Positions 1-7,757 of a DNA stretch of 12,676 bases are shown here, one piece after another. Made by a program: the position numbers and the translations under genes. The DNA is from Bacteroidales bacterium. Lineage in GTDB: Bacteria; Bacteroidota; Bacteroidia; Bacteroidales; UBA932. Below the pieces are notes generated by a model that had not been told where the DNA came from, ran no database searches, and was given only the letters and a program-made list of their open reading frames with translations. Every line of letters begins with the position of its first letter. Within the stretch, counting starts at the first letter, position 1. The stretch spans positions 1 to 12,676 of the forward strand of contig JAEEQI010000060.1 in assembly GCA_016285215.1 (NCBI GenBank). Direction: 5' to 3'.

Positions 1-930
1 TTCCTCATAGCCCTTTGCCTGTTGCCGGCACTGTTGTGCCTGGCGGCGGGGGATGACACACCCCAGGAACGCTATGTAAAAAAGTACGCCGATATGGCCG
101 TGCAGGAGATGATCCGCAGCGGCGTTCCGGCCAGCATTACCCTGGCGCAGGGTATGCTGGAGTCGGGTAACGGCCTCTCCAAACTGGCCACCAAGGGCAA
201 CAACCACTTTGGCATCAAGTGCCACAAGGGCTGGGAAGGAAAGACTATGCGTCAGGACGATGACGCCCGGGGCGAGTGCTTCCGCGTGTACACAAGCGTA
301 GCAGACAGCTACAAGGACCACTCGGATTTTCTCCGCTACCGGGACCGTTACAAGTTCCTCTTTGACCTGGAACGCACGGACTACAAGGGCTGGGCTTACG
401 GCCTCAAGAAAGCCGGCTATGCCACCGACCCCAACTACCCGGCCAAACTCATTAAATATATAGAGGACTACAACCTCTCCCGCTTTGACGTGCTCCAGAA
501 GGCCGAAGAAGTGGAGGTTCCTCTGCCCCCGCACCAGATTGAGGCGCCCGTGATGGCTATGGCCAACGAGGAGTTCCGGTTCCCGCTTACGCGTGAGCTG
601 TATTCCATCAACGGCGTTCCCTTTGTGTACGCCCTGGAAGGGGAGACGTATAAATCCATTGCCAAGTACTACCACCTGTTCCATAAGGAGATTCTGCGTT
701 ACAACGACCTCAAGAAGGACGTGGCGCTGCTCCCCGGTACGGTGGTCTACCTCTCCTATAAGAAAACCCATTCTCCCGCGGGTCTGGACAAGTATATAGT
801 GGCCGAAGACGGGGAAGACTTCCACGCCATCTGCCAGCGCTTCGCTCTCCGGGAGAAATCCGTCCTCAAGCTCAACGGCCTCAAGAAGGTCCCCGAGCTC
901 CGGGAAGGAGATGAACTTAAACTGCGCTAA
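1..930 (+). CDS. Secreted GH73-type glucosaminidase with two LysM domains (5' partial)
   Basis: The reading frame is open at the left edge, so the true start lies upstream; 309 residues are visible. The first visible stretch (FLIALCLLPALLCLAAG) looks like the hydrophobic core of a signal peptide, so the protein is probably exported to the periplasm or cell surface. A glucosaminidase (FlgJ/GH73-like) domain covers about residues 20-160 of the visible part. It has the family motif AQGMLESGNG, whose Glu (residue 54, codon 160-162) is the likely catalytic acid, followed by NNHFGIKC. Two LysM-like peptidoglycan-binding modules follow at about 208-255 and 264-309, each with an xxLNxL/xxYNDL-type core. 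The predicted role is cleavage of the glycan backbone of peptidoglycan. The stop lies 3 nt before mltG, so the two genes are probably co-transcribed. Domain assignment is by motif recognition; the exact bond cleaved cannot be read from sequence. Confidence 0.9.
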   Translation, partial: FLIALCLLPALLCLAAGDDTPQERYVKKYADMAVQEMIRSGVPASITLAQGMLESGNGLSKLATKGNNHFGIKCHKGWEGKTMRQDDDARGECFRVYTSVADSYKDHSDFLRYRDRYKFLFDLERTDYKGWAYGLKKAGYATDPNYPAKLIKYIEDYNLSRFDVLQKAEEVEVPLPPHQIEAPVMAMANEEFRFPLTRELYSINGVPFVYALEGETYKSIAKYYHLFHKEILRYNDLKKDVALLPGTVVYLSYKKTHSPAGLDKYIVAEDGEDFHAICQRFALREKSVLKLNGLKKVPELREGDELKLR

Positions 931-933
931 GGT

Positions 934-1956
934 ATGCGGGCAAAGACCATAATCATCAGATTGCTGGTGGGACTGTTCGTCGCCGGTGCCGTGGTGGGCG
1001 GAATCAAGGCCTACCAGATGTACTACGACCGCAAAATTCCCAACTTCACCGGCAAGACGGACCTCTATGTCTACCCCTGGATGGAGCCGCAGGCCGTGCG
1101 TGACAGCATCCTGGCCAGCGGTCTGGTCAAGCAGCCCGCCAGCCTGCATCGCGTGTTCAAGGAGGTGGAAAGCATCAAGCCCGGGCACTATGTCATTGAC
1201 AATACCTGCTCCAGCATCTACGTTACCCGTATGCTGCATCTGGGTTGGCAGACACCCGTGAACCTGACGCTCTCCGGTTCCATCCGCACTCCCGGTGTCC
1301 TGGCCCGGAAGATAGGCGCCCAGATGATGGTGGATTCGGCCGCCGTGGCAGACTTTGCCTACTGCGCAGATTCCATCGGCCTGGATCCCGCCCTTCTTTT
1401 TACCCGCATCATTCCGGAGACCTATCAGATGAACTGGACGGCGTCCGTGAAGGATATCTTTGCCCGGCTTTTCAAGGAGCGTGACGCCTGGTGGACCCCG
1501 GAGCGTGTGGCTGCTGCCAAGGCCCAGGGCCTTACGCCGGAGGAGGCTTCTACCCTGGCCTCCATCGTGGACGGTGAAACGCGGTATGTCCCCGAGCAGC
1601 CCACCGTTGCCGGCGTATACCTGAACCGCCTCAAGACGGGTATGAAACTGCAGGCAGACCCTACCGTGGCCTTTTGTTTTGATTACGAGCCCCGCCGCAT
1701 CCTCCGCTGGATGCTGCTGGTGGACAATCCCTATAATACTTATATGTATGCCGGCCTGCCTCCGGGTCCCATCTCCTGCCCGCCCAAGAGCTGCCTGGAA
1801 GCCGTCATCCATCCGGAGGAGCACAACTACATTTATTTCTGCGCAGATCCTTCCTTTAACGGAAGCCACCGCTTTGCGGTTACCTATACCGAGCATTTGC
1901 AGAATGCCCGCGCTTTCCAGAACGCCCTTAACGAAAGACAAAGAGCCGCCAAATGA
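934..1956 (+). CDS. mltG: Endolytic peptidoglycan transglycosylase MltG (YceG family)
   Basis: 340 residues, the usual length for MltG. It cuts nascent glycan strands in the periplasm next to the membrane and is thought to set glycan chain length. One N-terminal membrane anchor is visible at about residues 7-25 (IIRLLVGLFVAGAVVGG) after a short basic start, and the rest would be periplasmic. The YceG signature is clear: ASIVDGETRY, with Glu215 matching the catalytic Glu218 of the E. coli enzyme, then VYLNRL, MKLQADPTV, YNTYMYAGLPPGPI and HNYIYFCAD. The acidic residue two before the catalytic Glu is Asp rather than the Glu seen in E. coli, a mild change. The ATG at 934 follows the upstream stop by 3 nt and directly precedes the membrane anchor. 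The stop overlaps the next start (ATGA), which suggests translational coupling to the RelA/SpoT gene. Confidence 0.95.
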   Translation: MRAKTIIIRLLVGLFVAGAVVGGIKAYQMYYDRKIPNFTGKTDLYVYPWMEPQAVRDSILASGLVKQPASLHRVFKEVESIKPGHYVIDNTCSSIYVTRMLHLGWQTPVNLTLSGSIRTPGVLARKIGAQMMVDSAAVADFAYCADSIGLDPALLFTRIIPETYQMNWTASVKDIFARLFKERDAWWTPERVAAAKAQGLTPEEASTLASIVDGETRYVPEQPTVAGVYLNRLKTGMKLQADPTVAFCFDYEPRRILRWMLLVDNPYNTYMYAGLPPGPISCPPKSCLEAVIHPEEHNYIYFCADPSFNGSHRFAVTYTEHLQNARAFQNALNERQRAAK

Positions 1957-4079
1957 TAACTTTTGAGCAGTATAGTCCCGAAGGCCAGGCCCTCATTGCG
2001 AAGGCCCGGGCACTGGCTGTGGAAGCCCTGAAAGACAAGACCCGTCACGACGGAACGCCTTTCATCGGCCATCCAGACGCCGTGGCCCGCATTGTGGCTT
2101 ACGAGATTGGTCTGCCCGCCGAGTGCGTGGCCGCCGTGTACCTGCACGAGGCCAGCCGTATGGGCGGGATGGAGGTACTGCATAAAGACTGGGACGAGAA
2201 TATCTGCACTATGGTGGAAGGGCTCAACCGCATCTCCACCATCAAGCCCAAGGATACCCGCCTGGAGGCCGAAAACTACAAAAAGCTCATTATCCAGTAC
2301 TCCACGGATCCCCGTGTTACGGTGCTCAAGCTGGCCGACCGCCTGGAAGTGATGCGCAGCCTCAAGATCTTCCCCAAGGCCAGCCGAGAGGGAAAGATTC
2401 TGGAGACGCTGATGCTGTACATCCCGCTGGCACACCAGCTGGGCCTGTACAATATGAAGCGGGAGATGGAGGATATCTATCTCAACTACGCCGAGCCCGA
2501 GCAGTACCGCCTCATCACCAACAAGCTCAAGGCAGGGGAGAAGGACCGCGAGAAGCTCCTGGCCGAATTCATAGAACCCCTCAAGGCCAAGCTGGACGCC
2601 GCCGGCATCCACTACAAGCTCAAGATGCGCACCAAGGCGGCGTACTCCATCTGGCAGAAGATGGTCAAGCAGAAAGTGCCTTTCGAGGGCGTGTACGATG
2701 TCTTTGCCATCCGCTTCATCATAGACTGCGACGGAGAAGACCACAAGCTGGAGAAGGATCTCTGCTGGCGCGTGTACTCCTTCGTGACGGAAGAATACGA
2801 GGCCGATACCAACCGCCTGAGGGACTGGATCACCAACCCCAAGCCCAATGGCTATGAGAGTTTGCATATCACGGTAAAGAACCGGGAAGGCGCTTATGTA
2901 GAGGTTCAGATCAGAACCAAGAGAATGGACGACGTAGCCGAAAACGGCTTCGCCTCCCACTGGGCCTACAAGGGAATCAAGAGGGAAGAAACGTTGTCCC
3001 GCTGGCTGAGCTCCGTGCGCTATGCCCTGGAGCACCCCGATGAAAATACGGAAGACCTGCCGCAGCCGCCTTCCAAGGAGATTTTTGTGTTCACTCCCAC
3101 CGGTGAGCTCCGCATCCTGGCGGCCGGTTCCACGGTCCTGGACTTTGCCTTTGGCATTCATACCAACATTGGTTCCCACTGCGTAGGAGCCCGTGTGAAC
3201 GGTAAGGCCGTCTCTATCCGGGAAAAACTCTGCACCGGAGACGTGGTGGAGATTCTTACTTCCAAGAACCAGCACCCTAACCAGGACTGGATGGGATGGG
3301 TGGTCACTTCCAAGGCCCGCTCCAAGGTAAAACAGGCCCTGCAGATGCAGGAGCAGTCCCGCGCCACCGACGGCAAGGAGCTTCTGGACCGCCGCCTCAA
3401 GAACTGGAAGCTGGAATTCCCCGACGATATGTGTACGGAATTCCGCAAGAAGTACAATTATCCCACCCTCACCGGTTTCTACGCCGCCATTGGAGACGGA
3501 GACCTGGATGTGAATACCGTCAAGGATTTCATCCTCTCAGAGGCCGAAAGACACGCAGCCTCCGTGGAAGCCGCCGAAGCCGCCCAGGCATCGGCCAAGG
3601 CCGCCCGTCACTTCGATTCCAAAGACGATATCCTGGTACTCAACGCCAAGAACGTAAAGGGAATCGACTACAAAATGGCCAAATGCTGCAATCCGGTGTT
3701 TGGAGACGATGTCTTTGGCTTTGTGACCCGTGAAGACGGTATCAAGATTCACCGCATCACCTGTCCCAACGCCGCCCGCCTGCTGGAAATGTATCCCTAC
3801 CGCATCCAGAAGGTAAAGTGGGCCACCTCACCCTCACACGGCAGTTTCCAGGTAGAGCTCAAGATAGTGGCCGATCAGGAAAGCTCTGTCCTGAACCATA
3901 TTATGGAGATTGTGAATCAGTTCAAGGCCTCCATCCGCAGTTTCAACGTAAACGAAAACCCGCGGAACGGAACCTTCGAGATCTCAATGAAACTCTCTGT
4001 CCCCTCCAATCTGGAGCTGGACAAAGTCCTTTCTCAACTCCGTGCCGCTAAGCACATCATCAAGGTTACCCGCTCTTAG
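1953..4079 (+). CDS. rsh: RelA/SpoT-type (p)ppGpp synthetase, hydrolase site degenerate
   Basis: 708 residues with the full long-RSH layout: N-terminal HD-type hydrolase domain (about 20-175), synthetase domain (about 215-345), TGS domain (about 374-437), a conserved Cys-Cys zinc-finger-like segment (KCCNP, C578/C579, then H600 and C604) and a C-terminal ACT domain (about 630-706). The synthetase side looks intact: YDVFAIR with Asp249, NGYESLH, and VEVQIRT with Glu317. The RLRD motif at 288-291 is basic, like the RxKD of bifunctional enzymes rather than the ExDD of E. coli RelA. The hydrolase site is not intact. Compared with Rel of Streptococcus dysgalactiae, the HDxxED motif reads HEASRM at 65-70, and the Asn of LADRLHN is Val133; His40, His65 and Asp129 remain. 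I therefore infer an enzyme that makes but probably does not degrade (p)ppGpp. It starts inside the mltG stop (ATGA). Confidence 0.93.
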   Translation: MITFEQYSPEGQALIAKARALAVEALKDKTRHDGTPFIGHPDAVARIVAYEIGLPAECVAAVYLHEASRMGGMEVLHKDWDENICTMVEGLNRISTIKPKDTRLEAENYKKLIIQYSTDPRVTVLKLADRLEVMRSLKIFPKASREGKILETLMLYIPLAHQLGLYNMKREMEDIYLNYAEPEQYRLITNKLKAGEKDREKLLAEFIEPLKAKLDAAGIHYKLKMRTKAAYSIWQKMVKQKVPFEGVYDVFAIRFIIDCDGEDHKLEKDLCWRVYSFVTEEYEADTNRLRDWITNPKPNGYESLHITVKNREGAYVEVQIRTKRMDDVAENGFASHWAYKGIKREETLSRWLSSVRYALEHPDENTEDLPQPPSKEIFVFTPTGELRILAAGSTVLDFAFGIHTNIGSHCVGARVNGKAVSIREKLCTGDVVEILTSKNQHPNQDWMGWVVTSKARSKVKQALQMQEQSRATDGKELLDRRLKNWKLEFPDDMCTEFRKKYNYPTLTGFYAAIGDGDLDVNTVKDFILSEAERHAASVEAAEAAQASAKAARHFDSKDDILVLNAKNVKGIDYKMAKCCNPVFGDDVFGFVTREDGIKIHRITCPNAARLLEMYPYRIQKVKWATSPSHGSFQVELKIVADQESSVLNHIMEIVNQFKASIRSFNVNENPRNGTFEISMKLSVPSNLELDKVLSQLRAAKHIIKVTRS

Positions 4080-6277
4080 GAGTTCGAAGTCCAGACTTTT
4101 AGGTATTGCTCCAATACCCACATTTCGTCGCGGAACTTTGCGGCGGCGGTGAAGTCGAGGTCGGCGGCGGCTTTCTGCATCTTGCGCTTGGCTTCGGCCG
4201 CGGCCTTTTCTACCTGATCCCTGGACATAGAACGGATTACGGGGTCCTGGAGGACGGCCGCCAGGTCGGCGGCGATGTAGCCGTCTACATAGGCCGACGT
4301 TCCCTCGCGGCGGGCGTCGTGGCCCAGGCCCACGGAGACGTCCCCCTTGCCCAGTTCGGAGGCCGACGGGACGTATTCGGGATGGGAGACGGAGTCTTTG
4401 GCACTCACGTGGCCGGTGACGGAGTTTTGGAGAACGGGGTTGAGGAAACCGCTCACGTGGGTGGTGTCTTCTCCGGACCGGACCAGTTCGCTCATCAGGA
4501 TATTGGAACGCACCTGCACCTGAGTGGGGGTTATGCCGTGGAGTTTGTTGTACTCCTGCTGCTTGGCGCGGCGGCGGGCGGTCTCGCGGATGGTCTCGTC
4601 CATAGACGGGGTAACCGTATCGGCGTACATAATCACCAGGCCGTGGACGTTGCGGGCGGCGCGGCCGGCGGTCTGGGTGAGGGCGCGGCCGCTGCGGAGG
4701 AAGCCCTCCTTGTCGGCGTCCAGGATGGCCACCAGGGATACGGTGGGGATGTCCAGGCCTTCACGGAGGAGGTTCACGCCAATGAGTACGTCAAACAGGC
4801 CGTTCTTGAAGTCTTCGATAATCTCCACTCGCTCGGCGGTGTCCACGTCTGAGTGGATGTAGCGGCAGCGCACGCCGTTGCGGGTGAAGTAGCTGTCCAG
4901 TTCTTCTGCCATCCTCTTGGTGAGGGTGGTCACCAGAACGCGTTCGTCCTTTTCGGCCCTTTGTCTGATCTCTTCCATCAAGTCGTCCACCTGGTTCTGG
5001 GTGGGGCGTACCTCGATGGGCGGGTCCAGCAGGCCGGTGGGGCGGACAATCTGTTCTACCACCAGGCCCTCGGATTTCTCCAGTTCGTAATCGGCCGGGG
5101 TGGCGCTCACGTAGACGGTCTGGCCGGTGACGGCTTCAAACTCGTCAAAGGTGAGGGGACGGTTGTCGCTGGCGGCGGGGAGGCGGAAGCCGTACTCTAC
5201 CAGGGTCTCCTTGCGGGAGTGGTCTCCGCCGTACATAGCGCGGATCTGGGGGAGGGTGACGTGGCTCTCGTCTATGAATACCAGAAAATCGTCCGGGAAA
5301 TAATCAATGAGGGTGAAGGGCCGCTGGCCGGGTTTTCGGCCGTCAAAATAGCGGGAGTAGTTCTCTACGCCGGGGCAGTAGCCCATCTCCTTGATCATTT
5401 CTATGTCGTATTCCACGCGCTGCTTCAGGCGTTTGGCCTCCAGGAACTTGCCGATGGATTCGAAATATTCCACCTGTTTGACCAGGTCGTCCTGGATCTG
5501 GCTCACGGCCTTGGCTCCCTTTTCCTTGGAAGTGACGAAGTTCTTGGCGGGGTAGAGGTCAATCTTGTCCATCTCCTCAAAGATGGCTCCGCTCACCGGA
5601 TCAATGAGTGCAATGCGGTCTACCTCGTCTCCAAAGAACTCGATGCGGGCTGCGTAGTCGGCTCCACCCAGGAAGATGTCTACGGTGTCTCCGCGCACGC
5701 GGAAACTGCCTCGCTTAAAATCTGTTTCGGTCCTGTAGTAAAGCGCATCCACGATTTTGTACAGCAAACGGGTCATAGACATCTGTTCGCCCTTTCGAAC
5801 TGTAACCGTCTGGTCGTGAAAGTCGTCCGGGTTGCCAATTCCGTAGAGGCAGCTCACGGAGGAGACCACTATGACGTCTCTTCGGCCGCTCATAAGGGCC
5901 GAAGCGGCACTCACGCGGAGTTCGTCTATCTTATCGTTGATGCTGAGGTCCTTTTCTATATAGGTATCGGTGGTGGGGATGTAGGCCTCAGGCTGGTAGT
6001 AATCGTAGTACGAAACAAAGTATTCTACGGCATTGTCCGGAAAAAATGCTTTAAATTCTCCATATAGCTGGGCGGCCAGCGTTTTGTTGTGACTCAGGAT
6101 GAGCGCAGGACGCTGCAGACGCTGGATTACGTTGGCCATCGTAAAGGTTTTTCCGGAACCCGTAACGCCCAGAAGTGTCACATTATGAACGCCTTGGCTC
6201 AGTGCGTCACACAATGCGTCAATGGCTTCGGGCTGGTCGCCGGAAGGCTGATAATTGGATTGGAGCCGGAAATTCAT
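4076..6277 (-). CDS. uvrB: UvrABC excision repair helicase subunit UvrB, with extra C-terminal segment
   Basis: 733 residues; UvrB is usually about 660-680. UvrB is the damage-verifying subunit of nucleotide excision repair: UvrA loads it and UvrC cuts beside it. The motifs are complete: Walker A GVTGSGKT (37-44), the beta-hairpin [12 protein letters not shown] (90-101) that inserts between DNA strands, DESH (336-339), SATP (391-394), [12 protein letters not shown] (500-511) and QTAGRAARN (535-543). The C-terminal UVR coiled coil that binds UvrC spans about 686-727 ([14 protein letters not shown]). The extra length lies at about 600-660, between the helicase core and the UVR motif, and is rich in Ser, Val, Gly and His. 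The ATG at 6277 gives the standard [17 protein letters not shown] start and is preceded by a TAACTTTG promoter element. The stop overlaps the end of the RelA/SpoT gene, which runs toward it, by 4 bp. Confidence 0.97.
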   Translation of the reverse strand: MNFRLQSNYQPSGDQPEAIDALCDALSQGVHNVTLLGVTGSGKTFTMANVIQRLQRPALILSHNKTLAAQLYGEFKAFFPDNAVEYFVSYYDYYQPEAYIPTTDTYIEKDLSINDKIDELRVSAASALMSGRRDVIVVSSVSCLYGIGNPDDFHDQTVTVRKGEQMSMTRLLYKIVDALYYRTETDFKRGSFRVRGDTVDIFLGGADYAARIEFFGDEVDRIALIDPVSGAIFEEMDKIDLYPAKNFVTSKEKGAKAVSQIQDDLVKQVEYFESIGKFLEAKRLKQRVEYDIEMIKEMGYCPGVENYSRYFDGRKPGQRPFTLIDYFPDDFLVFIDESHVTLPQIRAMYGGDHSRKETLVEYGFRLPAASDNRPLTFDEFEAVTGQTVYVSATPADYELEKSEGLVVEQIVRPTGLLDPPIEVRPTQNQVDDLMEEIRQRAEKDERVLVTTLTKRMAEELDSYFTRNGVRCRYIHSDVDTAERVEIIEDFKNGLFDVLIGVNLLREGLDIPTVSLVAILDADKEGFLRSGRALTQTAGRAARNVHGLVIMYADTVTPSMDETIRETARRRAKQQEYNKLHGITPTQVQVRSNILMSELVRSGEDTTHVSGFLNPVLQNSVTGHVSAKDSVSHPEYVPSASELGKGDVSVGLGHDARREGTSAYVDGYIAADLAAVLQDPVIRSMSRDQVEKAAAEAKRKMQKAAADLDFTAAAKFRDEMWVLEQYLKVWTSNS

Positions 6278-6298
6278 CTATAAAAAATATGCTTTTTG

Positions 6299-6306
6299 CA
6301 AAGTTA
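6299..6306 (-). promoter_or_regulatory. Bacteroidota-type -7 box for uvrB
   Basis: Read on the minus strand this is TAACTTTG, a full match to the Bacteroidota -7 consensus TAnnTTTG, ending 21 nt before the uvrB start codon. I see no good TTG-type -33 element at about 19 nt upstream, where the sequence is a T/A run. Activity is inferred from motif and position only. Confidence 0.6.
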
Positions 6307-6342
6307 CATTGTTTCAAGATTATTAAAAAATTTTCAAGAAAT

Positions 6343-6373
6343 TTTGTTTTGAAGGAAAAAATGCCTAATTTTG
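6343..6373 (+). promoter_or_regulatory. Bacteroidota-type promoter of the ompA-like gene
   Basis: TTTG (6343-6346) and TAATTTTG (6366-6373) are separated by exactly 19 bp, matching the TTTG/TAnnTTTG sigma-ABfr promoter layout on both boxes. This is the best promoter in the window. The -7 box ends 68 nt before the ATG, so the transcript should have an AT-rich leader of roughly 60 nt. That leader has no obvious Shine-Dalgarno site, as is common for highly translated Bacteroidota genes. Confidence 0.75.
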
Positions 6374-6441
6374 CGTTGATAATTGCCGTGAAGGCGGGTA
6401 TCAGAAATAGGAAACTAATTATTTATGTTAATACTTTAATC

Positions 6442-7674
6442 ATGAAAGGTATCAAAACTATTCTTGGAGTATTTGCTGCAGCAAGCCTCCTTTTCTCTGT
6501 GAGCGCAGCCGCTCAGGAGAACAACAATCGTGACGAGAACGGTAAGATCGTTCGCGGTGCTTACGAGACCAACAAGGCCTTTGACAATACCTTCATCGGT
6601 ATCGGTGCCGGTATCAACTCCGTCGTTCCTTCCGTTCGCGCTCCTAAGGGTTGGGGCAACATCGGCCTCGCCGTTGACCTCAACTTCGGTAAGTGGTGGA
6701 CTCCCGCCATCGGTATGCGTCTGGGTTATCACGGTCTGTGGGACAACGCCAAGATCGCTTTCCAGAACCCTGCTATGCTCGCCGGCAGCCGTTTCGGTTT
6801 CCACTATGTACACGGTGATTTCCTCTGGAACATCTCCAACTCCATCGGTGGCTACAAAGAGACCCGTTTCTGGAACTTCGTTCCCTATGCCACTATGGGT
6901 GTCCTGGATATCTCCTTCGGTACCAACCCCTTCAAGAAGGGTGCTAAGAACAACCTCGAGTATGCCGCTGGTGCCGGTCTCCTCAACGTTCTCCGTCTGA
7001 GCAACCGCATCAACATCACCATCGACCTTATGGCTCTCGTTGGCAAGGGCGCTGCCTACACCAACGCTGCCGGTAAGTTCATCATCCTCCCTTCCGCTAC
7101 TGCTGGTCTCCAGTTCAACCTCGGCAAGACCAACTTCGATCGTCACAGCACCATCACTCCTGTTGTGATCCCTGTGCCCTTCACCACCGAGCAGTACAAC
7201 GCCCTCAAGGATAAGGTCGCTGCCCTCGAGAAGGAGAATGCCGCCCTCAAGGATAAGATCGCTGCCCTCGAGAAGGAAGTTGCTCCTCTGCGCAACCTCG
7301 TAAACGGTCAGACCTATCTCTACGAGAACGGTACCTTCACCGCTGTTGACGTAAAGGCTGGCGCCCCTGTGTCCATCTACTTCGACCTCGGTTCCGCTAA
7401 GCTCTCCGCTCGTGAGAAAGCTCACCTCGAGTACTTCACCAACAACATCGCTACCGCCGACACCAAGGTTGAGGTTAACGGTTACGCCGACAAGGCCACC
7501 GGTTCCGCCAAGACCAACCAGGTTCTCTCCGAGAAGCGCGCCAAGGCTGTTGTTGAGCTCCTCAAGAAGGCTGGCATGCCCGAGAGCAACATCGAGTGCA
7601 AGGCCAACGGTGGTGTTGACATCTTCAACACTCCTGCTTACAAGAACCGCGTTGTTACCATCGAGGTTAAGTAA
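6442..7674 (+). CDS. OmpA-family outer membrane beta-barrel protein with coiled coil
   Basis: 410 residues from the ATG at 6442. The frame stays open upstream into uvrB, but this ATG gives a proper signal peptide (MKGIKTILGVFAAASLLFSV, cleavage probably after the Ala run at 22-24) and lies downstream of the promoter. Residues about 45-235 alternate polar and aromatic/hydrophobic stretches and look like an outer-membrane beta-barrel (FIGIGAG, GLAVDLNFG, GMRLGYHGLW, AGLQFNLG). Residues about 250-285 form a short heptad coiled coil containing a 14-residue tandem duplication. The OmpA C-terminal domain (about 308-410) has YFDLGSAKLS, NGYADKATGS and LSEKRAKAV, with Asp350 and Arg366 at the positions that normally hold the diaminopimelate of peptidoglycan, and ends in NRVVTIEV. 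Predicted role: linking the outer membrane to the wall. Codon choice is more uniform than in neighbours (Gly mostly GGT, Leu mostly CTC, Lys mostly AAG), which suggests high expression. Confidence 0.93.
   Translation: MKGIKTILGVFAAASLLFSVSAAAQENNNRDENGKIVRGAYETNKAFDNTFIGIGAGINSVVPSVRAPKGWGNIGLAVDLNFGKWWTPAIGMRLGYHGLWDNAKIAFQNPAMLAGSRFGFHYVHGDFLWNISNSIGGYKETRFWNFVPYATMGVLDISFGTNPFKKGAKNNLEYAAGAGLLNVLRLSNRINITIDLMALVGKGAAYTNAAGKFIILPSATAGLQFNLGKTNFDRHSTITPVVIPVPFTTEQYNALKDKVAALEKENAALKDKIAALEKEVAPLRNLVNGQTYLYENGTFTAVDVKAGAPVSIYFDLGSAKLSAREKAHLEYFTNNIATADTKVEVNGYADKATGSAKTNQVLSEKRAKAVVELLKKAGMPESNIECKANGGVDIFNTPAYKNRVVTIEVK
7201..7284 (+). repeat. 42-bp tandem duplication within the porin coiled coil
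   Basis: Two adjacent 42-bp units, 7201-7242 and 7243-7284, match at 37 of 42 positions, with most changes in the last nine bases. They encode ALKDKVAALEKENA and ALKDKIAALEKEVA, each exactly two heptads with Leu and Val/Ile/Ala at core positions. The duplication lengthens the linker between the barrel and the peptidoglycan-binding domain without changing coiled-coil phase. Confidence 0.9.
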
Positions 7675-7695
7675 GTTACCTTACACACAAGCTTT

Positions 7696-7729
7696 AAGAG
7701 ACACACCTTCGGGCGTGTCTCTTTTTTTT
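7696..7729 (+). terminator. Intrinsic terminator after the ompA-like gene
   Basis: The hairpin starts about 20 nt after the stop. Stem AGAGACAC (7697-7704) pairs with GTGTCTCT (7715-7722), then an A/C mismatch, two more C-G pairs and a C(TTCG)G tetraloop at 7708-7711. A run of eight T (7722-7729) follows at once. The very stable loop and T tract make this a strong Rho-independent terminator. Confidence 0.92.
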
Positions 7730-7730
7730 G

Positions 7731-7738
7731 TACCTTTG
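7731..7738 (+). promoter_or_regulatory. -7 box for the HAD-aguB-aguA operon
   Basis: TACCTTTG matches TAnnTTTG and lies one base after the T tract of the preceding terminator, with 19 nt to the ATG at 7758. The -33 region would fall inside the terminator hairpin and shows no clear TTG. This implies a leader of only about 10-15 nt. Confidence 0.55.
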
Positions 7739-7757
7739 CATTGCTAATTAAGGTATA

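Noticed and set aside
1..57. Possible lipoprotein signal in the glucosaminidase N-terminus
   Set aside because: Cysteines are present in the hydrophobic stretch, but none is preceded by a proper lipobox ending in Gly, Ala or Ser. An ordinary signal peptide is more likely, and the true N-terminus is not visible.
4853..6067. Long open frame (404 codons) on the plus strand opposite uvrB
   Set aside because: The minus-strand uvrB frame is complete with all helicase motifs. The antisense frame has no recognisable domain and is explained by codon bias in GC-rich DNA. Similar antisense frames lie opposite the RelA/SpoT gene (1884-3275), the porin gene (6436-7425), aguA (9448-10464) and the acyl-CoA synthetase gene (10856-11722).
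6425..6439. Four-codon upstream ORF (MLIL) in the porin leader
   Set aside because: It is very short, has no Shine-Dalgarno site, and is expected by chance in AT-rich leader sequence.
6175..6441. Upstream extension of the porin frame into uvrB
   Set aside because: The extension overlaps the uvrB start, spans the promoter, and would put about 89 unlikely residues before a clear signal peptide. The ATG at 6442 is preferred.
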